Shown here piece by piece: positions 1 through 10,644 of a stretch of 64,000 bases of DNA; position 1 is the first letter of the stretch, and the number at the start of each line of letters is the position of its first letter. The translations under genes were made by a program, and so were the position numbers. The notes beneath the pieces were generated by a model. The model was given only the letters and a program-made list of their open reading frames with translations. It did no database searches and was not told the DNA's origin. Location: contig NW_026947491.1 in NCBI RefSeq assembly GCF_034190915.1, positions 19,036,101-19,100,100 on the forward strand, in the 5' to 3' direction. This DNA is from Cavia porcellus (lineage: Eukaryota; Chordata; Mammalia; Rodentia; Caviidae).

Positions 1-1320
1 CTGACAATAGGTAACCTGTGAAGCGTTTGCTATGGAACTCAGTAGTAAGGAATCATGAGGTCACTTGCTGCTTCATACTGGAAAACCTTTCAAGGCACCA
101 ATGGTCAAGGAGAAGTGGACTTCAATCTCTGAGTGAAAGTCCCTGGAAGAACATTACTATCCACAAAATTAAGCTGAGAGCCTTTTAGTGGCAGGTTCAG
201 TGGTCACTTGTGAGTTTCTTATGCAGCATTGTTCCTTACCAAGTGGCAAGTTGACAGCTCTAGATATCCTCACAGTAATACACTTTCCTTCAGAAAAAAC
301 ATATTCCAAAAAAATAAGCTGTATTTCATCAAGGTCTGAAATTACACTACACAAGTGTAAAAATCTACTGAGCAATTGGAAAAAAAGCGGTAAGGAACTT
401 TGAGGTTAAAATAAATGTATCTTAGCATAAACCCATGAATACATATTATTATGAGTACATTTCTCATGCACAAAGAGAAATACAATCAGATGAATGTCAA
501 ATATTTAATAGTCTACACAATTTATGACAACTTTTGTGTCTGAGGCAATTTTTTCCCAAATCAATGAGATGAGAGCATTTATCTAAGGGCCTCAAAACCC
601 TGAAATATGTGAATGATGATATGAGCAAATACAGAATGGGGAATGACAGCTGATTTGAGCCAGGTTCTTAACACACATATGTACATATGCACATCGAGTG
701 TGAATTGATTTATGTCTTGTGCATACAGCCTATATGCTCATACGCTGTATGTTCTGCACAGTCCTGTTATTCATGGGACATGTGTTCTAGTTTTCATATC
801 CACAAGGCCTTCTTTCATCTGGGAACACAGAAAGCTCCCTGACCATCTTTTCTAGCATATGTCCTGTATGCAGTAGAATATTTGTGCCTGGAGCAATGGA
901 CTCCAAGGACATGGCTGAGTTTTTTGCGGGCTCAGTTAGCGTCTTTCACATAGAGGCAGTCCCCAAAATTTGCATATTCTCTGTCTCATTGTAAGTTTAT
1001 GTCCAAGAAAATCCCACATATGCACATACTTCAGGAGCTAACAGATAAATTCACATAGCATATTGAGTTAGTTACTTTATATCTAAATATTAAAGTTATT
1101 CTCATCTTTTCTTAGTAATAAAACCCACAAATGAAGTATGCACTTTCATAAGTCTAGTAGCAAATCATTCCTAAATGTTCAAGGATTTATCAGAGCCTGT
1201 GATAATATTCCCACCCCAGAAGTAGTTGCAAAAACACAATATTTTGTTCTTCTCTCTGTGGGAATACATACCAACACCTAAAAAGCAGATAATTGTAAAA
1301 TTAGTTTTCAGAAAGGTGGA
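1..1320 (+). repeat. Duplicated 5' flank of clan II IGHV pseudogene (copy 1)
   Basis: No gene is visible here. The stretch is the upstream flank of the clan II V pseudogene that follows. Its opening (a motif around 'catttgctgtggaactcagtag', then 'aggaatcatgagg') recurs at about 34760, 36210 and 55195, each time 1.1-1.5 kb before another copy of the same pseudogene. Similar order of landmarks (the 'cacaaagagaaat' tract, the 'acatagaatgtgaattgat' tract and the 'cctgttat' tract) is seen in all four. This is a segmental duplication unit and not a transposon: no terminal repeats or target-site duplications were seen. Confidence 0.7.
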
Positions 1321-1323
1321 AAA

Positions 1324-1770
1324 ATGCAGGTTCCTTCTCTTTCTGGTGCTGGTTCCCAGATGTGTGTTCTTGAAAATTCAGACAGTATTACATGGAGGTT
1401 CAGCAACTGATCTCAAAACTCACTGTGTTCTCCCACTGTCCTATCTCAGCTGCTCCTGCAAGAGACCTGATCTGGCCCAGTGAAGCCCTCACAGTCCCTT
1501 TCTCCCAGTTGGATGTTCCCTAGTTTCTCCAGCTCTGGGACACTGCCTCTGCAGCTGGATGCTTCAGCTACCAAGAAGGAAACTGAATGAATGTGTCAAG
1601 ATAATTGATAGTGGACACAGAGCTTGCAATTCATACTTGACAACTCAGCATGTCTAAAGACAAAGGCAACAACCATTGTGCAACTGACCTCAATGTCCAT
1701 GGAAAACACCAGCATGCAGTATTGTGCAAGAGTTTCTGAGGGGAGATAAGTGGGATACAAGACACAAAGA
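1324..1770 (+). pseudogene. IGHV: IGHV clan II pseudogene, copy 1
   Basis: A broken V segment of clan II (the group that holds human IGHV2/4/6 and mouse IGHV2/3/8). The leader exon begins at ATG 1324, but the hydrophobic 'FLLFLVLVP' core is in another frame from that ATG. The intron ends in CAG at 1447-1449. The V exon lacks the usual L-part2 and first FR1 codons: it starts in 'ctgcaagaga' and then follows the clan II FR1 (lvkPSQSL-like). FR2 (AGCTGGAT, AAGGAAACTG) and FR3 ('tctaaagaca', 'gtgcaactgacc') are recognisable, ending in TAT TGT GCA AGA with the FR3 cysteine codon at 1723-1725. Frameshifts and stops interrupt it. The RSS is decayed: nonamer ACACAAAGA at 1762-1770, and the heptamer position 1732-1738 reads GTTTCTG. 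Three relatives lie at 35870, 37289 and 56273. Confidence 0.75.
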
Positions 1771-2639
1771 TGTGTACACCATAGTGTGGACCAGCAGGGA
1801 GCATGCAGGACTAATGGCATGTGCTCAGTACCAAGAAGAGGGCCTCTGAGGTTGTGAGTGGAGGAATGGACCAGGTGGGAAACTGGGACAGTGAAAGAGC
1901 CCTGGAGATCTCCTGGTTCTCTCTTGAGAACCAGGAGGGGTCAAAAATGAGTTGCAGAGAAGCAGGCAAAGGACTTCCTTTCAGTGTCTGAATATCCTCT
2001 TTGTGATAGCATCATACATACTGTGGAGAATATACTGTATGTCCTCATCATTTCCTGTATGAATTTTCCCCAGCCCAAGCAATGAAATGAACTTGGTGAT
2101 GACAGGTTACATTTATGCCTGTATTGTTTTCAGCTCCTTCACCTGAATTTCTGTGTGATGGCAATAACAACTTGCATATGATGAAAAGCAGACCAAGAAT
2201 GTTAAGATTTAGATGTATACATGATACTTGTATTCATCATCACTGAATATTAGAGTGATAATTTTGTCAACAAGAGAAATGGACAGTCTCATTCTGTAAT
2301 AAATGTTTTCAATTGAGGAAAATCTACAATAAAGAAGACATTATGGAATACAACAAGAGAATTTAGGAGTAGTGATCTGAGGAATATCTAGACAGTGTGC
2401 ATTGTTTTGTAAATATTATCATGTTGGTAGTTTGTGTCAAAATTCATCTCATTTATCCATCATTAAAATTAATACATATGTTTGTAATAGGTAACTTACA
2501 ATGGAAAACTTAATGCAGAGATAACAAACGGAGGCACCAGATTCTTGAACATATGCTTGAGAAAGACACTGCTTGTCTATTCATTTATGAGTCTGATGCA
2601 ACACAGAAATTCCTGTCAGGTTGTGTGTTTAGATGAAAA
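1771..2639 (+). other. 3' flank of clan II pseudogene, no gene seen
   Basis: This is the downstream flank of copy 1. Its segments match 13140-13700, 37740-38640 and 56715-57600 in landmark order ('gtggggacc' type start, 'gcagagaaggaagc', then a 'catcacacacactg' tract). At 2400-2630 it still parallels 38450-38640. Similarity stops near 2630, where LINE-1 sequence begins, so the LINE-1 probably landed in or replaced the region that carries a VH3-like gene in the other copies. Confidence 0.55.
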
Positions 2640-2661
2640 TCTTTGAAAAATATGAAGCATG

Positions 2662-2789
2662 AAATGCGATACTTCCATGACAAAGAAGAGCTGAAAAACT
2701 TCATGAACACCAAACTAACCCTGCAAAAAATATTGAAAGACAGTTTAGATACACGAAGGAAAAAACCACTAAGCAAAGCAAATAATTAA
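2662..2789 (+). pseudogene. LINE-1 ORF1 C-terminal fragment
   Basis: An open frame reads HEMRYFHDKEELKNF and on to a TAA at 2787-2789. This resembles the C-terminal domain of LINE-1 ORF1p (the 'f.dk.el..f..tkp.lq.ilk' pattern), the RNA-binding chaperone of the element. Upstream of about 2660 the frame is closed and the match is lost, which marks the 5' truncation. The stop lies 19 nt before the ORF2 start codon at 2809, the normal ORF1-ORF2 order. Confidence 0.65.
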
Positions 2790-2808
2790 ACAGAACAGAA
2801 AGATTAAG

Positions 2809-5800
2809 ATGCAACAGCAGAGAGATAAGACTCCTACAATTAACCAGCATTTAACAGTAATAACAATTAATGTAAATGGTCTCAATGCACCAATCAAAAG
2901 AAACAGACTAGCAGAATGGATCAAGAAACAAAATCCAACCATATGCTGTTTACAGGAAACCCATCTAACCCAGAAGGATACTCACAGACTGAAAGTCAAA
3001 GGATGGAAAACAATTCTTCATGCAGCAGGAATCCAGAAAAAAAAAAAAAAAAAAAGCGGGAGAACCCATTCATTTGCAGACAATGTGAACTTTAAACCAA
3101 CAATGACCATAAAGGACAAAGAAGGTCACTACATACTCATAAGGGGAAAACTCCAAGAGGGAGAGATAACTATCTTAAATATATATGCACCAAACTCCAG
3201 AGCACCCAATTATATAAAACAATTATTAACAGAAATGAAAACTCAAATTATCAGTAACACAATTGTAACAGGAGACCTTAATACGCCATTGACACCAAGG
3301 GACAGATCAACCAGACAGAAAATGAGCAAAGAAATAACAGAACTGAATCATACCTGTGAACAAATGGGTTGGATAGACATATACAGAATGTTCCACCCAA
3401 CAACATCAGAATACACATTCTTCTCAGCAGTACATGGATCATTTTCTAAAATAGACCATATATTAGCTCACAGAACATATTTAAACAAGTGCAAAAGAGC
3501 TGAAATCATCCCTTGCATGTTATCGGATCATAGCGCTATGAAATTAGAAATTAATGATAAAAGATACTGCAAAAACACCGCAAACACATGGAAACTGAAT
3601 AACACACTCTTGAGTAATCAGTGGGTCACAGAAGAAATTAAAAAATACCTAAAAGAAAATGAAAATGCAGATACAACTTACCGGAATCTGTGGGATGCAA
3701 TGAAAGCCGTCCTGAGAGGAAAATTTATTGCACTGAGTTCCCATCAGGAAAACAGAACGAATACAAATAAATAACTTGATGCTACACCTCAAACAGCTAG
3801 AAAAAGAAGAGCAAGTCAAGCCCAAAGCAAAAAGAAGAGAGGAAATTATAAAAATCAGAGCAGAAATCAATGCAATAGAGACTAAGAAAACAATCCAAAG
3901 AATCAACGAATCAAAGAGTTGGTTCTTTGAAAGAATAAATAAAATCGATAAGCCCCTAGCCAAACTTATTTAAAAAAAAGGAAGAAAAAGCTCAAATTCA
4001 TGCAATAAGAAATGAAAAAGGAGAAATCACTACAGACCCAATAGAAATACAGAAGATCATCAACACCTATTTCGAAAACCTCTACTCTCAAAAGTTTGAT
4101 AACACAGAAGAAATAGACAGATTCTTAGAAGCATATGAAGTGCCAAAGCTAGATCAAGAGGATGGAAAAATGTTGAATAACCCAATCTCTGTTAATGAAA
4201 TTGAAAATGTAATTAAGTCCTTACCCACCAAGAAGAGCCCAGGCCCAGATGGATTCACTGCAGAATTCTACAAGAAATACAAAGAAGACCTAATGCCGAC
4301 ACTCCTCAAACTATTCAATGAAGTTGAAAGGGAAGCAATCCTTCCTAAGTCATTCCTGGAAGCAAATATTACTCTAGTACCAAAACCTGACAAAGACCCA
4401 ACTAAAAAAGAGAACTATAGACCGATCTCCCTAATGAACACACATGCAAAAATCCTCAATAAAATATTGGCAAATAGGATGCAGCAAATCATCAAGAAGG
4501 TTATACCCCATGACCAAGTGGGATTCATCCCAGGAATGCAAGGATGGTTCAACATACGCAAATCAATAAATGTAATCCACCATATCAATAAAGCCAAAAA
4601 TATGAATCACATGATCATCTCTATAGATGCAGAAAAAGCCTTCGATAAGGTCCAACACTTTTCATGATAAGAACTTTACAGAAAATTGGAATAAATGGTC
4701 TTTACCTCAATATAATAAAGGCCATTTATCACAAACCAACAGCCAGCATCATACTAAATGGCCAAAAATTGAAAGCCTTTACTTTAGAATCGGGCACAAG
4801 ACAAGGATGTCCTTTATCACCGCTCCTATTTAATATAGTACTGGAAGTACTAGCCAGAGCAATTAGGCAAGAAAGAGAAATAAAAGGGGTAAAGATAGGA
4901 AAAGAAGAAGTTAAGTTATCATTGTTTGCAGATGACATGATACTCTACATAGAAGACCCCTAAACTCCATTGAAAGACTCTTAGATACAATAAATAAATT
5001 CAGTAATGTGGCTGGATACAAAATCAATACTCAGAAATCAATAGCATTCCTATACACAAACAAGAAAATCACATAGAGGGAAATAAGAGAAACTGGACTA
5101 TTCACATTAGCAAGCAAAAAAAAAATGAAATATTTAGGAATTACTCTTACGAAAGAAGTGAAAGACTTATACAGTGAAAATTATAATACACTGAAAAAGG
5201 AAATTGAGGATGATCTCAGAAAATGGAAAGACATCCCTTGCTCATGGATAGGAAGAACAAACACTGTGAAGATGGCCATTCTCCCAAAACTGTTATACAT
5301 ATTCAATGCAATGCCAATAGAAATACCATCAACATACCTTATAGACCTAGAGAAATCACTCCTAAATTTCATCTGGAACCAGAAGAGACCTAGAATCACA
5401 AAGGAAATTCTAAGCAGCAAAGACAAAGCAGGAGCCATCACAATCCCTGACTTGAAGTTATACTACAAAGCAACAGTAGTAAAATCAACATGGTATTGGA
5501 ATCAAAACAGAGCTGAAGATCAATGGAATAGATTAGAAGATACAACCACAACTACAAACACACTCAACCACCTTATCTTTGATGAAGGAGCCAAGCAGGT
5601 TCACTGGAAGAACGACAGTCTCTTTAATAAATGGTGCTGGAAAAACTGGCTCTCTATTTGCCGAAAACTAAAGCTAGACCCATGTCTATCACCATGTACT
5701 AAATTAAAATCTAAATGGGTCAAATATCTGAATATTAAAACAGAAACACTAAATATATTGGAAGACAAATTGGGTAGAAACCTTGGAGACATAGGAGTAG

Positions 5801-6653
5801 GTAGAGAATTCATGAACAGGACTCAAACCGCACAGGAAATACTTCCCAGAATCAATAACGGGGACCACTTCTTATTAAAAAGTTTCTGCATGTCAAAAGA
5901 AATCTCCAGCATAGTGAAAAGAAAACCCACAAACTGGGAAAAGATTTTAGTGAACTCTCTCTCAGACAAGGGACTCTTGTCTAAAACATGTAAAGAATTA
6001 AAAAAAAAAAAAACTCAGACCTCCAAAATTCAAAGATCCAATCCAAAAATGGGCATCTGAGATGAATATGCAATTCTCAGATGAAGAAATGCAAATGGCA
6101 AATAAATACATGAAAAAAATGCCCATCATCATTAGTCATTAGAGAAATGCAAATTAAAACCAGACTGAGATACCATCTCACTCCTGAAAGAATGGCCAGG
6201 ATCAAGAAAACCAACTACAAATGCTGGAGAGGCTGTGGGTTAAAAGGAACTCTCCTACACTGTTGGTTGGAGTGTAGACTGGTACAGCCTTTGTGGAGGT
6301 CTGTCTGGAGATTTCTCAAAAAGTTGGGATTGGAAATACCATTTATTCCAGCTATTCCACTTCTAGGCATATTCCCAGAAGAACTGAAAGCATCATACCA
6401 CAGTGATATATGTGCACCTATGTTTATAGCAGCACAATTTGTAATCGCCAGATCTTGGAAACAACCCAAGTGTCCATCAACTGAGGAATGGATAAAAAAG
6501 TTGTGGTATTTCTATACAATGGAGTATTATTCAGCTATAAAGAAGTATCACATTGAGATATTTATCATGAAATGGGCGCAGCTTGAGACCATACTCATAA
6601 GTGAAATAAATCAATCTCGCATGTATGAATACCGAATAGTTTCCCTAATGTAA
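2809..6653 (+). pseudogene. LINE-1 ORF2 (endonuclease / reverse transcriptase), broken
   Basis: The order of domains is intact although the frame is not. The endonuclease domain (2809-3774) shows NVNGLN near residue 21, QETHL near 49, IYAPN, GDLN and the catalytic SDHS motif; an expanded A run at 3039-3054 adds a lysine string. The first stop is TAA at 3772. Further open pieces follow at 3776-3973, 4140-4667 ([18 protein letters not shown], the reverse transcriptase start), 4664-4963 ([11 protein letters not shown] and the catalytic FADD at 4925-4936), 5125-6060 and 6147-6653. The last piece carries the C-terminal cysteine motif (CWRGCG...LHCWLEC). At least five frame breaks mean no full ORF2p can be made. 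In an active element this protein nicks DNA and copies the RNA at the nick. Confidence 0.92.
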
Positions 6654-7829
6654 GTAATAATTCAAATATATAAAAATATGTGGCAATCATGATTCCCCAT
6701 TATGTGGCCTTGAAGTCTTATAAAGTTTTCACTTATTAATTGGAAAGGCTTTATTCTGGGCTTCTTGATATGGAAATACTTGAAGCTTTAGTATATGAAG
6801 TTTTATTCAAATATTTCAAGGAAAAAGACAGACACTATGGTAACTACTATTATATCGGGTTATTTGGTGGTGAAGCACTAGGTTGCTGAAACTGTCATGC
6901 TTTGACCTGCATTGTTATATGGTTATGTCCTGTTTTATCTCAATCTCTCCCTTATTCTTTAAAAAAATTATTTAGTTATTTCTTATGTTTGTTTTAGTTA
7001 AGGGGAAAAATTTTAAAAATTAGGATATATAATAGTAACTCTTTTTGATTTCCTATTAACTTGTTTTGAAGTCCTGTAATACTCCCACTGTCTTGTTTTG
7101 ACTGATTAGACTCTGTTCCATTCTGTGCGATAGTATCAAGTTTGAGGGTATAGGCAACTACTTTGAAGGCAATAAGATTCACTAAGATGCCCATTCTGGT
7201 TTGACTATTGTCTCCTTTGGAAGTCCTGTAATGTTTACAATGCCTCAGTTTTATTGGTCTTGTTCTCTACTGTTTTGTCCAACTTTATAATATCTAATGA
7301 GATAGACAATTCTTTTTAAAGAAACAAGAGACAACGTTGATAACCATTGTTGATAATCTTGTACTCTGTTCTACATCATGTGCTATGTCTATCCTTGGTT
7401 TTGACTGACAGCTTTGTTTTGCCATATTTGACTTTATTCTCTTCCCCCCCAAAAAAGTAATAAGAACTAAGGAGTAATAAAATCCAAAATGTGTAAATTT
7501 TGTTGTAAAAAAGAGAGGGGTAAAAAAAAAGAACTCTAATGGATATAACAGCAAGTGTGTTTAGGGGTGTTAAATAGCTCACTATATTAATGTTTTTGGA
7601 TCATTGAACACAGATGTTTGCAGTCTCTCTGTTTGAATATCCACTTTGTATTCTTTGATACTGTGATTTGAGCAACTATTTCCAAGATGATAACATGTAA
7701 TCTATTAACAGGTGATTTCTTACTGTTATGTGTTTTTTTTCTTTGTAGTTCTGTATTATGTGTACCCTTACACCGCTTTGTTTTTTTGTGTGTTTTTCTC
7801 TTTTTCCTCTTAAATAAAATTTAAAAAAA

Positions 7830-9400
7830 AGAATGGAATACTACTCAGTTATAAAGCATGATCACATTGAGACATTTATAAATAAATGGACGTCGCTTAA
7901 GACCATACTCATAAGGGAAATAAATCAAACTCACATGTATAAATACAGAATAATTTCCCTAGTGTATGAAATTATAAGAGTACATAAATGTATGTGATAA
8001 TCATGATTCCCAATCATATTGGTTTGAAGTCATATAATGTTTTCACTCATTAACCGCTATAGTTTTAACCTGGGTTGTTTGATTTTAGTATCTATGATAG
8101 TACAAATAGATATTTTGAAGAAAACAATACAACATAAAAGCCAGATTTTATCATCTTGCTGATTTAATATCATCTTGTTTTGAAGTCCCATCAAGCTGTG
8201 GTACATCTGTTTCCACTGGTTTTAACATTGTGTATCTTACTATATTTCACTACCTTTCACTACCTATTTTGCATCATGTGGTATAGTATAAACAAATTAT
8301 AGGCAAATAGATAATAAATAAACCATTGTTCATTTTCTATTAGCTGGTTCTAAATACCCTGTAATTCTTGCATTCTCATGAGTCGCTTCACACTGTCCTG
8401 ATATGCTTGATGTTATAGCATATAAAGTTACACTCAAATACTATGGTGACTACTATTATGTTAGATTATCTGGTGGTGAAACACAATGATGCTTGAATGG
8501 TTCGGTTCTGCCCTGCGTTGCTTTGTTACAATGTCCTGTCTTATCTCAATCCCCCCCCTTTTTTTAAATTAATCTATTTTCTCTCATTTTTGTAATTAAG
8601 GGAAAACTAAATTAAAAATAATGGGACATATTATAGTAACTTTCTTGGTTTTCCTATTAACCTGATTTGAATCCCAGTATTGCTCACCCCATCTTGTTCT
8701 GTCTTATTATTCTATATTCTATTTTGTTTGATAGTATCAACTTTGAGGGTATAAGCAACCACTGTGAAGGCAATAAGATACACTATGATGCCCATTATGG
8801 TTTGACTATTATTCTTTTTTTTAAGTCCTACAAGGTCTTCAGTGTAGGTTTTATTGATCTTGTTCTGCATTGTTTTGATCAATTCTTTTATACCTGATGA
8901 TATAGACAACTCAATTTAAAAATAGCATGAGGCACAATGGTAAACACTTTTGATCACCTGGTATTCTATTTTTGCATCATGTGCTTCTGTTCTGACTCTG
9001 TTTTGCTTAGTCACATTTGGTTTTATTCTCTTCAAAAAAGTAATAAGAACAGTGGGAGTAATAAAACACAAATAGTCTAATTGTTATTGTATAAAAGAGA
9101 GGAAAGGAAGGTAGACTAAGGGATATAACCACAGGTACGTTTGAGTGTGTAGAATGGAGAACCATATTACTGAGCTTTTGTTGGATTATTGAACAGAACT
9201 GTCTCAAATTTCACTGTACGAATGTCCACTTTATATGCTTTAATTTTGTAATTTGGACAACTGTTCCTGGGAAGATATTATGTAACCTATTAACTGGTGA
9301 TTTCTTACTGTATATTTTTTTCTTAAAATACTGTATTATTTGTACCCTTTTACTGCTTTGTTTTTTATGTCCTTTCTTTTTTTTTCTCTTTAAATAAAAA
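7830..9400 (+). mobile_element. Second LINE-1 3' fragment, head-to-tail with the first
   Basis: Directly after the first A run, sequence matching the end of ORF2 restarts ('gaatggaatactactcag', compare 6520-6540) and a second full 3' UTR follows, ending in 'ctctttaaataaaaaa' near 9400. It shares the same internal tandem unit: the two marker segments at about 8669 and 8822 are 153 bp apart, as in the first copy. It is a separate, more heavily 5'-truncated insertion or a duplicated tail; base differences from the first copy are many, which favours a separate subfamily or an older insertion. Confidence 0.8.
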
Positions 9401-9646
9401 ATATAGATAACCATAATACTGAGTTTTGTTGGATCATTGAACAGAACTGTTTGGAATCTCACTGTTTGAATGTCCACATTATATGTTTTAATTTTGTAAC
9501 TTGAACACTTATTTCTAAGATGACAATATGTAATCTATTAACTAGTGATTTCCTACTGTTTATTTTTTTCTGAAATTCTGTATAACTTGTACCCTTTTTA
9601 TGTTTTTTTTTCTTTTTCTCCTTAAATAAAATTAAAAAAAAGACTT
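9401..9646 (+). mobile_element. Third LINE-1 3' tail
   Basis: A third, short copy of the last part of the LINE-1 3' UTR, beginning 'gataaccataatactgag' and repeating the 'ttggatcattgaacagaactg' and 'ctattaact' segments of 9180-9310, ending in 'ccttaaataaaatt' and an A run near 9640. Three 3' ends in a row suggest insertion into an existing A tail, or unequal duplication of the tail. Confidence 0.75.
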
Positions 9647-10300
9647 ACATCTCTGAATAAGGTGGGAATATGGGCTGGAAGGTGAAACTGGTGGGTCTTC
9701 TCCTGTGCCTAGTTAGACATAAATGTCATAGGTCACTCAGACGGTCGCGTGCTTTATCAGCTAGAGTTCATTAGAAGGACAGCTTTAAATAGAAGGATGT
9801 GCTAAGTAGGCTAATGATGCCTGCCCAAAGAGTCAGGAATGGAAGACTGTAAAATAACCATATGTGAGCATGAGAGTAGAAGGATCCAGTTGAAAACAAA
9901 TCACTTGGAACTTGTTATGGTGTCCAGTGGGTTTGCATGTTGGAAAATGTAATCGTTTGATCTGTAAGGTTTAGGAATCTGCACAGGTTGCATGAAAGAA
10001 CAAGGAACATTCAGTGTCAACACTAAAGACTGGATCTCCTCTGAAGACTAAGTGTCATCTTCATTCTTTCCCTTTTTATTTCTTACAATATACAAGCTGA
10101 TAGGGTGGTGCCACCTGCATTCAGCAGGTATCTTCCCCACTCAGTTTGCGGGATACAATAATTCACAGACACAGTCAGAGCTGTGCTCTACTAATCTCAT
10201 GGACACTTCCTAGTCTACTTAGGCTGACCTATCACAATTAACAATCACATATGGGGAAGTTAGGAAAGTAGGTGACTGGTGGTTTCTGATTCTTTTTGTT
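9647..10300. other. Intergenic, no gene seen
   Basis: Unique-looking sequence between the LINE-1 tail and a clan II V pseudogene. No open frame of note, no repeat family recognised, and no convincing leader exon for the following pseudogene. Confidence 0.5.
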
Positions 10301-10305
10301 CCTAA

Positions 10306-10644
10306 GTGTCCAGATCCAGTTTACAAGCGCAGTATTTAGTACCTGGCCCTGAGAAGCTCTCACAGACTATGCCCATCCAGAATGGCCTCCAGTTACTACA
10401 TCACACCTATTAACTGCTGGAGATGGATTGATCAGAATCTAAGGAAGGCACTGGTATGAATGCAGTATAGAAGACATGATGAAAATTCTAAGTAGAATCT
10501 ATCTCTCAAGGGCCACATCTCCACCTGCAAAGACATCTTCAGGAGTCTTCATTTGTATGAGATCTGTAACTACTGAGGATACAGACACACACTACTGTCC
10601 AAAGACACTGTACAGAGACACTGATGTAAGTGCAGACAGGAACC
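10306..10644 (+). pseudogene. IGHV: IGHV clan II pseudogene (mouse IGHV3-like pattern)
   Basis: A degenerate V exon. A splice-acceptor-like 'cctaagtgtccag' at 10301 is followed by clan II FR1 ('ctggccctga', 'ctctcacagact'), FR2 with TGGAT then 'aaggcactgg', and FR3 ('catctccacctgcaaagacat', 'tctgtaactactgaggata'), closest in pattern to mouse IGHV3 (36-60) segments. The FR3 cysteine codon TGT at 10596-10598 survives. A frameshift or stop (TGA after 'acctggccc') kills the frame early. The RSS is recognisable with an exact 23-bp spacer: heptamer CACTGTA at 10606-10612 (two mismatches) and nonamer ACAGGAACC at 10636-10644. No leader exon was found. Confidence 0.7.

Larger units (their letters stand above)
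2640..7829 (+). mobile_element. LINE-1 retrotransposon, 5'-truncated, with 3' UTR
   Basis: A sense-strand LINE-1 that starts inside the end of ORF1 and runs through ORF2 and a 3' UTR of about 1.2 kb, ending in 'ttaaataaaattt' plus an A run near 7829. The 5' UTR, promoter and most of ORF1 are missing, so it cannot start new rounds of retrotransposition. ORF2 is broken by several stops and frameshifts. The 3' UTR holds an imperfect tandem repeat with the marker 'gaagtcctgtaat' at 7068-7080 and again at 7220-7232, 152 bp apart. Target-site duplications were not identified. A second LINE-1 3' end follows directly. Confidence 0.9.
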
